DNA of 64,000 nucleotides from Croceibacterium atlanticum (GTDB lineage Bacteria; Pseudomonadota; Alphaproteobacteria; Sphingomonadales; Sphingomonadaceae). Numbering within the stretch: the stretch's first letter is position 1; every line of letters begins with the position of its first letter. The DNA lies in contig NZ_CP011452.2 in the NCBI RefSeq assembly GCF_001008165.2, forward strand, positions 2,728,001 to 2,792,000. The letters run 5' to 3'. Both the position numbers and the translations under genes were made by a program. Under the pieces are notes generated by a model, which worked only from the letters and a program-made list of their open reading frames with translations, ran no database searches and was not told the DNA's origin. Shown piece by piece: positions 36,424 through 45,681 of this stretch.

Positions 36424-38025
36424 TCAAGCGTCCGCCATCATCGCCGCGGCCTTTTCCCCGATCATGATGCAGGCCGCATTGGTGTTGCCGCCCACGATGC
36501 GCGGCATGACTGACGCATCCGCGATGCGTAGCCCGTCGATCCCGCGCACGCGCAATTGCGCGTCGCACACCGCCTCTTCCCCCGTGCCCATGGCGCAGCT
36601 GCCGACCGGGTGCATGGCGGTGTTGGTCGCCTGCCGCACCCACGCGTCGATCTCGTCCCTTGTCTGGACCTGCGGGCCGGGCGCGATTTCCGTGCCCATG
36701 ATATCGGCCAGCGGGCTGGTGGCGAATATTTCGCGAATCTGGGGGACGATCCGGCGGAAAAAGGCACGGTCGTTCTCGCTGCCGAGGATGTTGGAGAAAA
36801 TCCGCGGCCGCGCCGCCGGATCCGTGCTTGCCAGCTTTACCCAGCCACGACTTTCGGGCCGCAGCAGCACACAGGCCATTGCCACCACATCGGCGGCGGG
36901 CTGCTTGATACCGGGGAACCACGGGCGGGCGAATATGCTGGTCGGCTGAAACAGGCATTGCGCATCGGGCCGTTCCAGATCCTCGCGCGTCTTGATCCAG
37001 CCATTGGCGGTGACGGGCATGTTGGCGATCCGTCCCTTGCCGGTGGCGATCCACTGCAGAACCGACAGGGTCAGCCGGTCGAAGCGCAGATCATTGGTCA
37101 GCGTCACATCGCGATCCGCGCCCGAAATGATCCCGACAGAAGGGTGATCCTGCAGATTGCGGCCGACGCCGGGCAGATCATGCACCACTTCCACGCCCAG
37201 TTCGCGCAATTCGTCCGCCGGGCCGATGCCGGACAGCAACATCAATTGCGGCGTATTGAACGCACCGCCGGCCAGCACGATCTCGCGGTCTGCGTGAAGG
37301 ACATGTTCGGCCCCGTCCTTGCGATAATGCAGGGCCCTGGCCCGCCCGCCCTCGATCGCGATCCGCGTTGCCAGCGCGCCGGTGATAACGGTCAGGTTGG
37401 GGCGCTTCATCGCCGGATAGAGAAACCGTTCCGACGTGCTGCCGCGCCGGCCCTTGTGGATCGAAATGTCGGGCGATCCCCAGCCTTCCTGATCCGGCCC
37501 GTGGTGATCGGCCTGGGTCTTGTAACCCAGCTTCGTCACCGCTTCGATGAAGCGGGGATAGAGCTTGTCATCGGGAATATGTTTGGTGATGGTCAGCGGG
37601 CCGCCCTTGCCGTGATACTGGTCCGCCGGGCCCCAGTGCTCTTCCGATTTCTTGAAGAAGGGCAGCACATCCTCATAGCTCCAGCCTTCCAGGCCGAGCT
37701 GGCGCCATTCATCGTAATCGCGCGGATGGCCGCGGGCATACAGCATGCCGTTGATCAGGCTCGATCCGCCCAATCCCTTGCCGCGCGGCTGGCGCAGGCG
37801 GCGATTGTCGGCATGGGGCTCCGGCTCCCCCTCATACCCCCAGTTGAAGCGCTTGTCCGCCATCACCATCGGGAAGGCGATCGGCATGGTCAGCAATGGG
37901 TGGAGTTCGCGATTGCCTGCCTCGATCAGCGTTACCCGTATATCGGGATTTTCGGACAGTCGGGCAGCCACGACCGCGCCCGCCGAACCTGCGCCGACGA
38001 CGATGAAATCTGTGCTCCTGGTCAT
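36424..38025 (-). CDS. GMC-family oxidoreductase (choline/alcohol dehydrogenase-like), copy A
   Basis: 533-residue FAD-dependent oxidoreductase. The FAD motif is FIVVGAGSAGAVVAARLSE; the GMC signatures are RGKGLGGSSLINGMLYARG and VLAGGAFNTPQLMLLSGIGP. The catalytic region is NTAMHPVGSCAMG, ending with GGNTNAACIMIGEKAAAMM. The substrate is probably an alcohol, but cannot be told. Its ATG overlaps the stop of the NTF2-like gene (ATGA), so all three genes of this operon are coupled. Confidence 0.92.
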   Translation of the reverse strand: MTRSTDFIVVGAGSAGAVVAARLSENPDIRVTLIEAGNRELHPLLTMPIAFPMVMADKRFNWGYEGEPEPHADNRRLRQPRGKGLGGSSLINGMLYARGHPRDYDEWRQLGLEGWSYEDVLPFFKKSEEHWGPADQYHGKGGPLTITKHIPDDKLYPRFIEAVTKLGYKTQADHHGPDQEGWGSPDISIHKGRRGSTSERFLYPAMKRPNLTVITGALATRIAIEGGRARALHYRKDGAEHVLHADREIVLAGGAFNTPQLMLLSGIGPADELRELGVEVVHDLPGVGRNLQDHPSVGIISGADRDVTLTNDLRFDRLTLSVLQWIATGKGRIANMPVTANGWIKTREDLERPDAQCLFQPTSIFARPWFPGIKQPAADVVAMACVLLRPESRGWVKLASTDPAARPRIFSNILGSENDRAFFRRIVPQIREIFATSPLADIMGTEIAPGPQVQTRDEIDAWVRQATNTAMHPVGSCAMGTGEEAVCDAQLRVRGIDGLRIADASVMPRIVGGNTNAACIMIGEKAAAMMADA

Positions 38026-38402
38026 TTGCTTGAATAGCGTCCCGATTTGATTTGCACGATCTTGCCGCCTGAAGTGCGGTACATGTTGATGCTTTCCACC
38101 AGGCGGACATCGCCCTTCATGGTCGGCCAGATCTCGAAATCGGGCCAGTCCTTGACGGTGGTGAAAGTGGTGCGGCTGTGCAGCGCGGCGCCTTCCGGGC
38201 CGACGATCAGGTCCACCACCTGCAGATCCTCGTCAATATGATCGAATACCTGGGTGTAGAAATCGACGATGCCCTGCTTGCCGATAATCTGCTTCCGATC
38301 GCCGAGATTGAATTCCACATCATCAGCGTAAAATTTCGAAAATCCGTCGAAATCCTTGGCGTTGAAGGCGGCGATATAGGTGCGGAAATCCTCTTCGGTC
38401 AT
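38022..38402 (-). CDS. NTF2-like / SnoaL-like small protein
   Basis: 126-residue protein of the NTF2-like fold: [40 protein letters not shown], then IKSGRYSS at the end. Members are isomerases, dehydratases or ligand carriers. It sits between two GMC oxidoreductases with 4-base ATGA overlaps on both sides, so it probably acts on the same substrate pathway. The specific reaction is unknown. Confidence 0.85.
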   Translation of the reverse strand: MTEEDFRTYIAAFNAKDFDGFSKFYADDVEFNLGDRKQIIGKQGIVDFYTQVFDHIDEDLQVVDLIVGPEGAALHSRTTFTTVKDWPDFEIWPTMKGDVRLVESINMYRTSGGKIVQIKSGRYSSK

Positions 38403-40045
38403 GCGCTCTCCTCCTCTGACGCGGGCTCTGATGCGGGCAGGGAACGGCCGCGAATGATATCGCTGGCCTTTTCCGCCACCATGATCGTGGGGCCATTCGT
38501 ATTGCCGCCCGGCACGTCCGGCATGATCGAGGCATCGACCACGCGCAGCCCTTCCATGCCACGGACCCGCAATTGCGGATCGACAACCGCGTTGGGGCCG
38601 GTGCCCATGGCGCAGGTGCCGACCGGATGCTGCGTGGTGGCGGCCGTGGCGCGGATATGTTCGTCCAGCGCTTCATCGCCCTGAACATCGGCGCCGGGAA
38701 TATTCTCGCCGGAGATCAGATCTGCCATCGGCTGGGTGCCGTAGATCTTCCGTGCCATGCGCAGGCCGGCGCGGGCGGTGGCGAAATCCGCTTCATTGTT
38801 GAACAGGTTGAGCTGGATCGCCGGCAGATCGTGCGGATCGGCGGATTTCAGTTTCACATGGCCGCGTGCCTGCGGGTGCAGCAGGATGACATCGGCGGAA
38901 AATGCGTGGGGCGGGCTTTTGACAAGGCCAGGAAACCACAGATGCGCCGACAGCTTCACCGGGTTGGAAAACAGCTGGATGTCCGGCTGGTCCAGCCGAT
39001 CATCCGTGCGCAGCATCGGGTTTGCGCTGTTCAGCTGGCGGGCGAAGGGACCGCTGCCCAGCAGATACCATTGCGCCACGGCCCGCATTGCCCGGTCGAA
39101 CCGCAATTGATTGACGAATGTGACCTTGCCCTTTGCCGCGAATTCCAGCGGCACGCGCGGATGTTCGGACAGGTTGCGGCCCACGCCGGGCAGGTCATGT
39201 TCTACCCTGATGCCGCTGGCGGCAATATGTTCTGCCGGGCCGATGCCGGACAGCAGCAGCAGTTGCGGGGAATTGAATGCCCCGCCGCACAGGATCACCT
39301 CCCGCCCGGCCATGGCAGTGCGAACGTCGCCGTCCACTTCATATTCCACGCCCGTCACCCGCTTGCCTTCCAGCATTACCTTGCGGGTCAGTGCGTTGGT
39401 CACCACGGCAAGGTTCGGCCGCTGCATGGCGGGCTTGAGATAGGCCTCATAGGTTGAAGCGCGGCGGCCCTTCTCGTCGATCGTCAGTTCGACCAGGCTG
39501 GCACCTTCCTGCGCCCCGGCATGGATATCCCCGGTCACGGGAAAACCGGCATTGGCGACGGACTGCATCAGTTCGTCATGCAGCAGGAACTGCGTGTTGT
39601 TCTTCGTCACGGGCAGGGGGCCGTCATGCCCGTAATCCGGATTGTCCGCCCGCCAGCTGCGCTCCATCCGGCGGAAATAGGGGAGCACATCGGCATGGCT
39701 CCAGCCAAGGCACCCCTTTTGCGCCCAGCGGTCATAATCGCGGCTGTGCCCGCGCATATAGACCATGCCGTTGATCGAACTGGACCCGCCCAGCAGCCGC
39801 CCGCGCGGCAGGAACAGGCGGCGCCCGTTCAGATGCGGTTCCGGTTCCGTCATCATGCGCCAGGTCAGTTCCGGCTTGAGCATTGCCTTCATCATGCCCA
39901 GCGGCATCCTGACCAGGAACTTGTCCGCCCCGCCGCCTGCTTCCAGCAGCAGCACACGCACTGACGGGTCTTCAGTCAACCGGGCGGCCAGGACCGATCC
40001 GGCGGACCCGGCACCGACGATCACATAGTCGAAATTCCCTTGCAG
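38399..40045 (-). CDS. GMC-family oxidoreductase, copy B (probable CTG start)
   Basis: About 548-residue GMC flavoprotein, related to copy A ([56 protein letters not shown]). The only nearby GTG (40024) would cut into the first FAD-binding strand. Reading upstream in frame gives [15 protein letters not shown] after CTG 40045, with AGGAG 7 bases before it, so I take CTG as the start. It is the first gene of the GMC-NTF2-GMC operon, divergent from an aldehyde dehydrogenase. An alcohol-to-aldehyde-to-acid pathway is inference. Confidence 0.85.
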   Translation of the reverse strand: MQGNFDYVIVGAGSAGSVLAARLTEDPSVRVLLLEAGGGADKFLVRMPLGMMKAMLKPELTWRMMTEPEPHLNGRRLFLPRGRLLGGSSSINGMVYMRGHSRDYDRWAQKGCLGWSHADVLPYFRRMERSWRADNPDYGHDGPLPVTKNNTQFLLHDELMQSVANAGFPVTGDIHAGAQEGASLVELTIDEKGRRASTYEAYLKPAMQRPNLAVVTNALTRKVMLEGKRVTGVEYEVDGDVRTAMAGREVILCGGAFNSPQLLLLSGIGPAEHIAASGIRVEHDLPGVGRNLSEHPRVPLEFAAKGKVTFVNQLRFDRAMRAVAQWYLLGSGPFARQLNSANPMLRTDDRLDQPDIQLFSNPVKLSAHLWFPGLVKSPPHAFSADVILLHPQARGHVKLKSADPHDLPAIQLNLFNNEADFATARAGLRMARKIYGTQPMADLISGENIPGADVQGDEALDEHIRATAATTQHPVGTCAMGTGPNAVVDPQLRVRGMEGLRVVDASIMPDVPGGNTNGPTIMVAEKASDIIRGRSLPASEPASEEESA

Positions 40046-40070
40046 AGCTGCTCTCCTCGTCTGCGATCTA

Positions 40071-40085
40071 GTAAGTATCGCTTAC
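40071..40085. promoter_or_regulatory. Palindrome in the divergent GMC/aldehyde dehydrogenase promoter region
   Basis: The perfect inverted repeat GTAAG-TATCG-CTTAC lies midway between the two divergent genes. Its size and form resemble TetR-type operators, which often control such catabolic pairs. No regulator gene is adjacent. Confidence 0.45.
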
Positions 40086-40135
40086 AATCTCTATGCGCCC
40101 GCACGACGCAGACAACAAGAGTCCGGAGAGCCAAA

Positions 40136-41641
40136 TTGAACGCCGAAACACCCATTGAAACCCGCCTGGAGGCATTTCGCAGCCGTTGGAGCGGCACGAC
40201 CGGCAAGATGCTGATCGGCGGCGAATGGCGCGAAGCCGCCAGCGGCGAAACCTTTGCGACCGAAGATCCGGCTACCGGGGAAAAGCTGGCCGATGTCGCC
40301 AGTGCGGGGCAGGAAGATGTCGATGCGGCGGTTGCCGCGGCAAGGGCTGCCTTTGAAGGGCCGTGGAGCAAGGTGAAGCCCGATGAGCGGGCGAAACTGA
40401 TCAACCGGCTGGCGGACCTGATCGAGAAAAATGGCGACGAACTGGCGCTGACCGAGACGCTGGATGTGGGCCGCCCGATCCAGTTCAGCCGTATCGCCGA
40501 TGTCGGCGGCGCGGTCAGCCAGCTGCGCTATCAGGCGGGCTGGGCGACCAAGCTGCAAGGCGAAACGAACGAGATTTCCGCACCGGGCGAATGGCTGAGC
40601 TATGTGCTGCGCGAACCGATCGGCGTCTGCGGCCAGATCGTTCCGTGGAACTTCCCGCTGGCCATGGCTTGCGGGAAGCTGGGTCCGGCCATGGCGGCAG
40701 GCTGTACCGTCGTGCTGAAACCGGCGGAGCAGACCCCGCTTTCCACGATCCGGCTGGGTGAACTGGCACTTGAAGCAGGCTTCCCGGAAGGTGTGATCAA
40801 CGTCGTGACCGGCTATGGCCGCACATCCGGCGCCATGCTGGCCAATCACATGGATGTCGACAAGGTGGCCTTCACCGGATCGACCGAAACCGGCAAGGCG
40901 ATCATCGAAGCGTCCAAGACCAATTTCAAGCGCATCAGCCTGGAACTGGGCGGCAAGTCGCCCACCTTCATCTTTGCCGATGCCGATTTGAAAAAGGCCA
41001 TTCCCGCCGCGGCGATGGGCATCTTCTTCAATGCAGGGCAGGTATGCGCCGCCGGTTCCCGGCTGTTCGTGCAGGAAGAAGTGGCCGATCAGGTGCTGGA
41101 AGGCATTGCCGGCATGGCGAAGATGCTGCGGGTCGGCCACACGCTCGATCCGGAAACGGTGATCGGTCCGCTTGTCAGCCAGCAGCAGCTCGACCGGGTG
41201 ACCGGCTATATCGAAAGCGGGCGGCAGGAAGGCGCGACCGTGATGGTCGGCGGCGGCCGCAAGGAAGGCGCGGGCTGGTTCGTGGAACCCACGGTGCTGG
41301 TCGATACGGAAGCGAGCATGAAGGTGCGGGCGGAGGAAATCTTTGGCCCGGTCCTGTGCGCCACACGCTTTGCCGGGGAAGACGATGCCGACCGCCTGGC
41401 TGCCTTGGGCAACGAGACGCAGTTCGGCCTCGCCGCCAGCATCTGGACGAAGGATATCGGCATGGCCCACCGCCTTGCACGGCGGCTCAAGGCCGGCACG
41501 ATCCGCATCAACGGGTCGGGCGGCGTCGATCCGGCATTGCCGCTGGGCGGGTTCAAGGCCAGCGGCTGGGGCCGCGAAAACGGCCGCGCTGGCGTGGAAG
41601 CCTATACCGAACTGAAGGCAATCTCCGTCGCGCTGGATTGA
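40136..41641 (+). CDS. Aldehyde dehydrogenase (TTG start)
   Basis: 501-residue NAD(P)-dependent aldehyde dehydrogenase. Conserved marks are VPWNFPLAMACGKLGPAMAA and the catalytic Glu in SLELGGKSPTFIF. The nucleophilic Cys is in FFNAGQVCAAGSRLFV, and the C-terminal block ends in GGFKASGWGRENG. TTG 40136 follows GGAGAG at proper spacing and starts MNAETPIETRLEAF; no ATG fits. It is divergent from the GMC operon and may oxidise the aldehydes that GMC enzymes form. Confidence 0.93.
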   Translation: MNAETPIETRLEAFRSRWSGTTGKMLIGGEWREAASGETFATEDPATGEKLADVASAGQEDVDAAVAAARAAFEGPWSKVKPDERAKLINRLADLIEKNGDELALTETLDVGRPIQFSRIADVGGAVSQLRYQAGWATKLQGETNEISAPGEWLSYVLREPIGVCGQIVPWNFPLAMACGKLGPAMAAGCTVVLKPAEQTPLSTIRLGELALEAGFPEGVINVVTGYGRTSGAMLANHMDVDKVAFTGSTETGKAIIEASKTNFKRISLELGGKSPTFIFADADLKKAIPAAAMGIFFNAGQVCAAGSRLFVQEEVADQVLEGIAGMAKMLRVGHTLDPETVIGPLVSQQQLDRVTGYIESGRQEGATVMVGGGRKEGAGWFVEPTVLVDTEASMKVRAEEIFGPVLCATRFAGEDDADRLAALGNETQFGLAASIWTKDIGMAHRLARRLKAGTIRINGSGGVDPALPLGGFKASGWGRENGRAGVEAYTELKAISVALD

Positions 41642-41653
41642 TCGCCGCTTGAA

Positions 41654-41681
41654 GTGAGTCCCCGCCCGTGCGGGGACTCAC
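41654..41681. terminator. Perfect hairpin between aldehyde dehydrogenase and the b561-YceI gene
   Basis: A 12-bp perfect stem GTGAGTCCCCGC / GCGGGGACTCAC with loop CCGT lies between convergent genes. There is no long U-run, but position and strength fit a bidirectional terminator. Confidence 0.65.
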
Positions 41682-41687
41682 ATCCGG

Positions 41688-42977
41688 TTACTGCCGGGTC
41701 GCGTCGAAAGAGAAACTGACCGCGACATTGGCGTCCAGATCCCCTCCGGTCGATCCGGTGCCGATATCGAATGGCGCGCGGGCAATGGAGGCATTGCCTT
41801 CCACATGCCGGTTCGCAGCGGTGCCGGTCAGGCGGAAAGTAATCACCTGCGGGCGGCTGACTCCCTTGAGAGTCAGCGTGCCATTGGCCGTATAGTTGTT
41901 GCCGCCCGTCTTGCGCGCCGAAGTGGCCCGGAATGTCGCGGTCGCGAAATTGTCCGTGGCGAAATATTCCCCGCCCTGCAGCATTCCGTCCTGCGTCGCA
42001 TCGCCGACCGAGGCGCTGGCAAGGTTGATTTCGATCCTTATGTCGGCGCTGGCTGGATTTTCCGGATCGAAGGCGATCGAACCGCTCCATTGCGAGAAGC
42101 TGCCCGAAATCGTCTCTCCGCCATTGCCCACGGAAAAGCCCAGTCGCCCACCGGGCCTGATCGACCATTTCGGCGGCGGGCCGGGTTGCACGGCTGCTGG
42201 AGTGGGCGCGGCCTCTGCCGCGGGATCGGCCGCTTCGGCGGTGGGGGGCTCTTCCCCGGCAGCTTCGTCCTCTTCCTCTGTGGCCGTGCCTTCGCCCGGT
42301 TCGGGGCCGGGGGCGGCCAAGGGGGCGGCTGGCGTGTCCACTTCCGCTTCCTGCGCAATATCGGCAGGCTCTTCCGCGTCCGGCCTGGCATAGCTGCCGG
42401 CAATGTAACTGCCGGTGACGAAGAACACCGCCACAACGCCAAGGCCGAGCAGGGCACCGGTCAGCCTGTTTGGCGCCATCCGCACGAGCAAGGCGCGGCG
42501 CAGCAGCAATTCATGGCGGATCGCCCCGGCCACATGCAGCACGAACAGGGCAATCGCCACCCAGGCGAGCAGTTCGTGCGTTTCCTCCACCGCTTCGTTG
42601 ATGCCGGCCGGCAGCGGAAGATGCGGCAGTGGCACCGTGCCATACAGCATGGTCGGGACGACAATGTCGGAAGTGGAAACGATCGCCCAGCCAGTCAGCG
42701 GGGCCAGCAGCATGAAGGCGTAGAACCCGATATGCACGGCATTGGCGAGCAGGTGGGTGACGCCCTTTTCCACCGCAGGCGGGCGTTGGTGGGTGAAACG
42801 CCAGAGAATGCGCAGCACCGTCAATGCCAGAATGGTGATGCCAACGGATTTGTGCAGCTGGAAGAGGGCAAAGCCTTCTGTCCCCCTGGGCATCGAGAAA
42901 CCGAGCGCAATTTCAAAAGCCAATGCAAAGGCTATCAGCCAATGCAGTATTATGGCGCCGCTGCTATATCTTTTCAT
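41688..42977 (-). CDS. Cytochrome b561-YceI fusion protein
   Basis: 429 residues in two parts. Residues 1-195 are a four-helix cytochrome b561 with candidate haem histidines in ILHWLIAFAL, FQLHKSVGI, NAVHIGFYAF and EETHELLAWVAI. A further helix and an acidic Ala/Pro/Glu-rich linker (about 210-268) follow. Residues about 270-429 are a YceI domain (lipocalin-like, isoprenoid binding; TDNFATATFRATSARKTGG). The YceI part should face the periplasm. In Escherichia coli the two are separate neighbours (yceJ, yceI). AGGGGGAG precedes the ATG. Electron transfer linked to quinone or isoprenoid binding is inference. Confidence 0.9.
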   Translation of the reverse strand: MKRYSSGAIILHWLIAFALAFEIALGFSMPRGTEGFALFQLHKSVGITILALTVLRILWRFTHQRPPAVEKGVTHLLANAVHIGFYAFMLLAPLTGWAIVSTSDIVVPTMLYGTVPLPHLPLPAGINEAVEETHELLAWVAIALFVLHVAGAIRHELLLRRALLVRMAPNRLTGALLGLGVVAVFFVTGSYIAGSYARPDAEEPADIAQEAEVDTPAAPLAAPGPEPGEGTATEEEDEAAGEEPPTAEAADPAAEAAPTPAAVQPGPPPKWSIRPGGRLGFSVGNGGETISGSFSQWSGSIAFDPENPASADIRIEINLASASVGDATQDGMLQGGEYFATDNFATATFRATSARKTGGNNYTANGTLTLKGVSRPQVITFRLTGTAANRHVEGNASIARAPFDIGTGSTGGDLDANVAVSFSFDATRQ

Positions 42978-43081
42978 ATGGGCTCCCCCTCCCTGTCGTC
43001 AGCCGATCTGGCCAAACATAGCGAGGGTTGGCGAATTGTTCAGCAGCAAATCTCCGCCACCCTTCGGAGATGCGGTTTCGC

Positions 43082-43255
43082 CTATCCGGATGAGCCGATC
43101 AGCGCGGCCAGAAACAGGGCCAGCACCACGAAGGCCAGCATGCTGGCCACAAGAAAGCCGCGACGCCGGGCGTTGCGCAGGATGATATCTTCCCAGCCGG
43201 CATCATCAGCCGGCTTCCTGTGCTTTCCGTCATCGCGATTATTGTGCTTTTTCAT
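43082..43255 (-). CDS. 57-residue single-pass membrane protein, unknown
   Basis: A short protein with a charged N-terminal half (MKKHNNRDDGKHRKPADDAG) and one C-terminal transmembrane helix (about residues 34-55). No family is recognised. The open frame reaches further upstream, but ATG 43255 gives a sensible small membrane protein. The ribosome site (CAGAG) is weak. Confidence 0.5.
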   Translation of the reverse strand: MKKHNNRDDGKHRKPADDAGWEDIILRNARRRGFLVASMLAFVVLALFLAALIGSSG

Positions 43256-43467
43256 CTCTGATCGACGCTGCAAAAGCCCGACGGTTCCATTCTGCCGCAG
43301 GTGGTGGCGCAACAAATTCCATGTGCGGATCGCCCGCATTCCGCGGGGCTGGGAAGATGAATATTGCCCTGCCGCAGGTAATGGCTGGCGCATCAGGAGA
43401 ATTGGGGATCGAAACTGTCGCCCTGCGGGGTTAGTCTGTATCCGTTATCAATGGAGGAGACGAGAAA

Positions 43468-43719
43468 ATGGCGAATCCGGATTCGAGCTCGGGAGCCAAG
43501 TGGTTCTGGGCATTAGTTGTCATCCTGCTGTTCGTACTGCTGGCAGTCTGGTTCCTCGATCCCTTTGGTGAAACACCGGAACCTGCACCGGCTGAGACGC
43601 CGAACCCCGACTTCACCACGGCACCGGAAGAGCCGGGCGTGCCGGTCGATCTCCCCGATACGCCGATGACCAATACGCCGGTGGAAGAGCCGGGCGCAAC
43701 GGAAGCGCCCGCGCAATAG
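43468..43719 (+). CDS. 83-residue single-pass membrane protein, unknown
   Basis: A small protein with one transmembrane helix (WFWALVVILLFVLLAVWF, about residues 12-29). A Pro/Glu/Thr-rich C-terminal tail follows, probably periplasmic. GGAGGAGACGAGAAA before ATG 43468 is a strong ribosome site. It stands just before fixL on the same strand with an 81-base gap, so co-transcription is possible. No family is recognised. Confidence 0.7.
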   Translation: MANPDSSSGAKWFWALVVILLFVLLAVWFLDPFGETPEPAPAETPNPDFTTAPEEPGVPVDLPDTPMTNTPVEEPGATEAPAQ

Positions 43720-43800
43720 TTCCCACTGGGCAATGGTTCGCGCCGCCGGTTCTGCCGGCGGCGCTTGCCCGAACCATCCGGGCTGTTCGGAACTGGATGA

Positions 43801-45681
43801 ATGAAAGAAGATCCGCCGCCAGATGAAATTGCCTGGTTGCTGCTGGACCATGTTCCGGTTGCCGTGGCACTGCTTGACGGCGATCTTCGTTACATCGCCT
43901 GCAATCAGCTCTGGCGCGCGGTGGTCGGCCTGGAAGGGCGAAACCTTGTCGGCCAGGCCCATTTCCAACTGGTGCCTGACCATAAAGGCAAGTGGTCGGC
44001 CGTTTTCCGGCGGGCGCTGGCAGGCGAAACGCTGTCCGGCGAACTGGAATGGATCGTCTGGCCCAATGGCGCGGAAGACTGGATTGACTGGCGGGTGACG
44101 CCCTGGCGCGACCGCGCCGGCGAAACGGGTGGGTTGCTGGTCTTTTTCCAGCGGCGGACCGAGCAGGTCCGTAGCCGCCAGCGCGCGGAAGTGTTGAGCC
44201 AGGAACTCAATCTGCTGATCGACAGCGCCACCCAATATGCGATCTACATGCTCGACCGGGCCGGGCGCATCGTCATCTGGAACGCCGGTGCCGAGCGCCT
44301 GTGCGGCTGGTGCGAGGATGAAGTGCTGGGCCAGCCCAGCGACATCTTGTTCGACCAATCCGATCGGGACCAAAACCTGCCGGCCCGCCAATTGGCGGAA
44401 GCGCGTGAAAAGGGCTGTCTGCAATGGCGGGGCTGGCGCCCGCATAAGCAGAATGGCCGTTTCCTTGCCGATGTCATGATCACGCGGATCGATGACAGGG
44501 ATGGGCAATTCGTGGGCTTCGGCCAGGTCGTGCGCGACGTGACCGAAGAGGACCGCCGCGCCCGCGAACTGGAGACGAACGAAGTCCAGCTGCGATCCAT
44601 TCTGGATAGCGTTCCCGATGCGATGATCGTGATCGACGAACAGGGTCTGATCCGGTCCTTCAGCAAGGCGGCGGAAAAGCTGTTCGGCTATGATGAGGGC
44701 GAGGTGCTGGGGCGCAATGTCTCCATGCTTATGCCCTCCCCGGACCGTGAACGGCATGACAGCTATATCGCTGAATATCGGGATACCGGGGTGAAACGCG
44801 TGATCGGCCAGAACCGGCGGGTTGTCGGCCAGCGCAAGGACGGAACCCAATTCCCCCATGAATTGACCGTGGCGGAGGCTGTCGGCGGCGGGCGGCGGCT
44901 TTTCACCGGCTTCCTGCGCGATCTCAGCGCGGAAGAGGCGGCAGAGGCGCAATTGCAGGAATTGCAGGATGAATTGCTGCATATCTCCCGCGTCAGCGCC
45001 GTTGGCACGCTGGCCACGGCATTGGCGCATGAACTGAACCAGCCGCTTTCCGCGATCACCAGCTATGTCCAGACATCGGCCAGCCTGCTGCGAGCGAATG
45101 AGGACGAGGTGCTGACCCTGATCCGCGAGGCGTTGGACGAAGCCGGGGAAGAAGCGTTGCGCGCCGGCGCCATCGTTCGCCGCCTGCGCGAATTCGTGTC
45201 CCGCGGGGAACTGGAACGAACGGTGGAATCGCCTGCGGAACTGGCAGAGCAAGCCTGTTCGATTGCCACGGTGGGGGCGCAGGCACGCGGCATTTACTGC
45301 CAGGTGACCATTCCGGACGAGATACCGCGAGTGCTGGTTGACCGCGTGCAGATACAGCAGGTGCTGTTCAATCTCATCCGCAATGCGCTGGAAGCCGTGG
45401 GAAAGGATGGGCAGGTTTCCATCGTCGCCAGCGCCGAGGGAACAATGACCCGTTTTTCCGTCACCGACAACGGGCCCGGCGTGCCGCCCGATCGCGTGTC
45501 GACATTGTTCGAGCCATTTGCGGGCAGCAAGACCCAGGGGATGGGGCTTGGTTTGTCGATCTGCCGAACGATCATCGAAGCGCATGGCGGGCGATTGTGG
45601 TATGAACCTTCGCTGGAACACGGCGCGGCCTTTCATTTTACCGTACCCGCACTTCGGGAATATGAGGTCATGGATGACTGA
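43801..45681 (+). CDS. fixL: FixL-type oxygen-sensing histidine kinase (haem PAS)
   Basis: 626-residue soluble kinase with three PAS domains (about 15-120, 145-260 and 265-385). The third has the haem-PAS signature: a proximal His, near residue 319, in DRERHDSYIAEYRDTG, and an Arg-containing VIGQNRRVVGQRKDG as in rhizobial FixL. The kinase core has the H-box ATALAHELNQPLSAITSY (His about 410), the N-box LFNLIRNALEAVG, then DNGPGVP and GMGLGLSICR. Known FixL is inhibited by oxygen on haem and activates FixJ in low oxygen. fixJ overlaps its end. Confidence 0.9.
   Translation: MKEDPPPDEIAWLLLDHVPVAVALLDGDLRYIACNQLWRAVVGLEGRNLVGQAHFQLVPDHKGKWSAVFRRALAGETLSGELEWIVWPNGAEDWIDWRVTPWRDRAGETGGLLVFFQRRTEQVRSRQRAEVLSQELNLLIDSATQYAIYMLDRAGRIVIWNAGAERLCGWCEDEVLGQPSDILFDQSDRDQNLPARQLAEAREKGCLQWRGWRPHKQNGRFLADVMITRIDDRDGQFVGFGQVVRDVTEEDRRARELETNEVQLRSILDSVPDAMIVIDEQGLIRSFSKAAEKLFGYDEGEVLGRNVSMLMPSPDRERHDSYIAEYRDTGVKRVIGQNRRVVGQRKDGTQFPHELTVAEAVGGGRRLFTGFLRDLSAEEAAEAQLQELQDELLHISRVSAVGTLATALAHELNQPLSAITSYVQTSASLLRANEDEVLTLIREALDEAGEEALRAGAIVRRLREFVSRGELERTVESPAELAEQACSIATVGAQARGIYCQVTIPDEIPRVLVDRVQIQQVLFNLIRNALEAVGKDGQVSIVASAEGTMTRFSVTDNGPGVPPDRVSTLFEPFAGSKTQGMGLGLSICRTIIEAHGGRLWYEPSLEHGAAFHFTVPALREYEVMDD

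Noticed and set aside
43256..43800. FixK/Fnr boxes near fixLJ
   Set aside because: I looked for TTGA-N6-TCAA dyads around fixL, the b561 gene, Usp and alcohol dehydrogenase and saw none that held.
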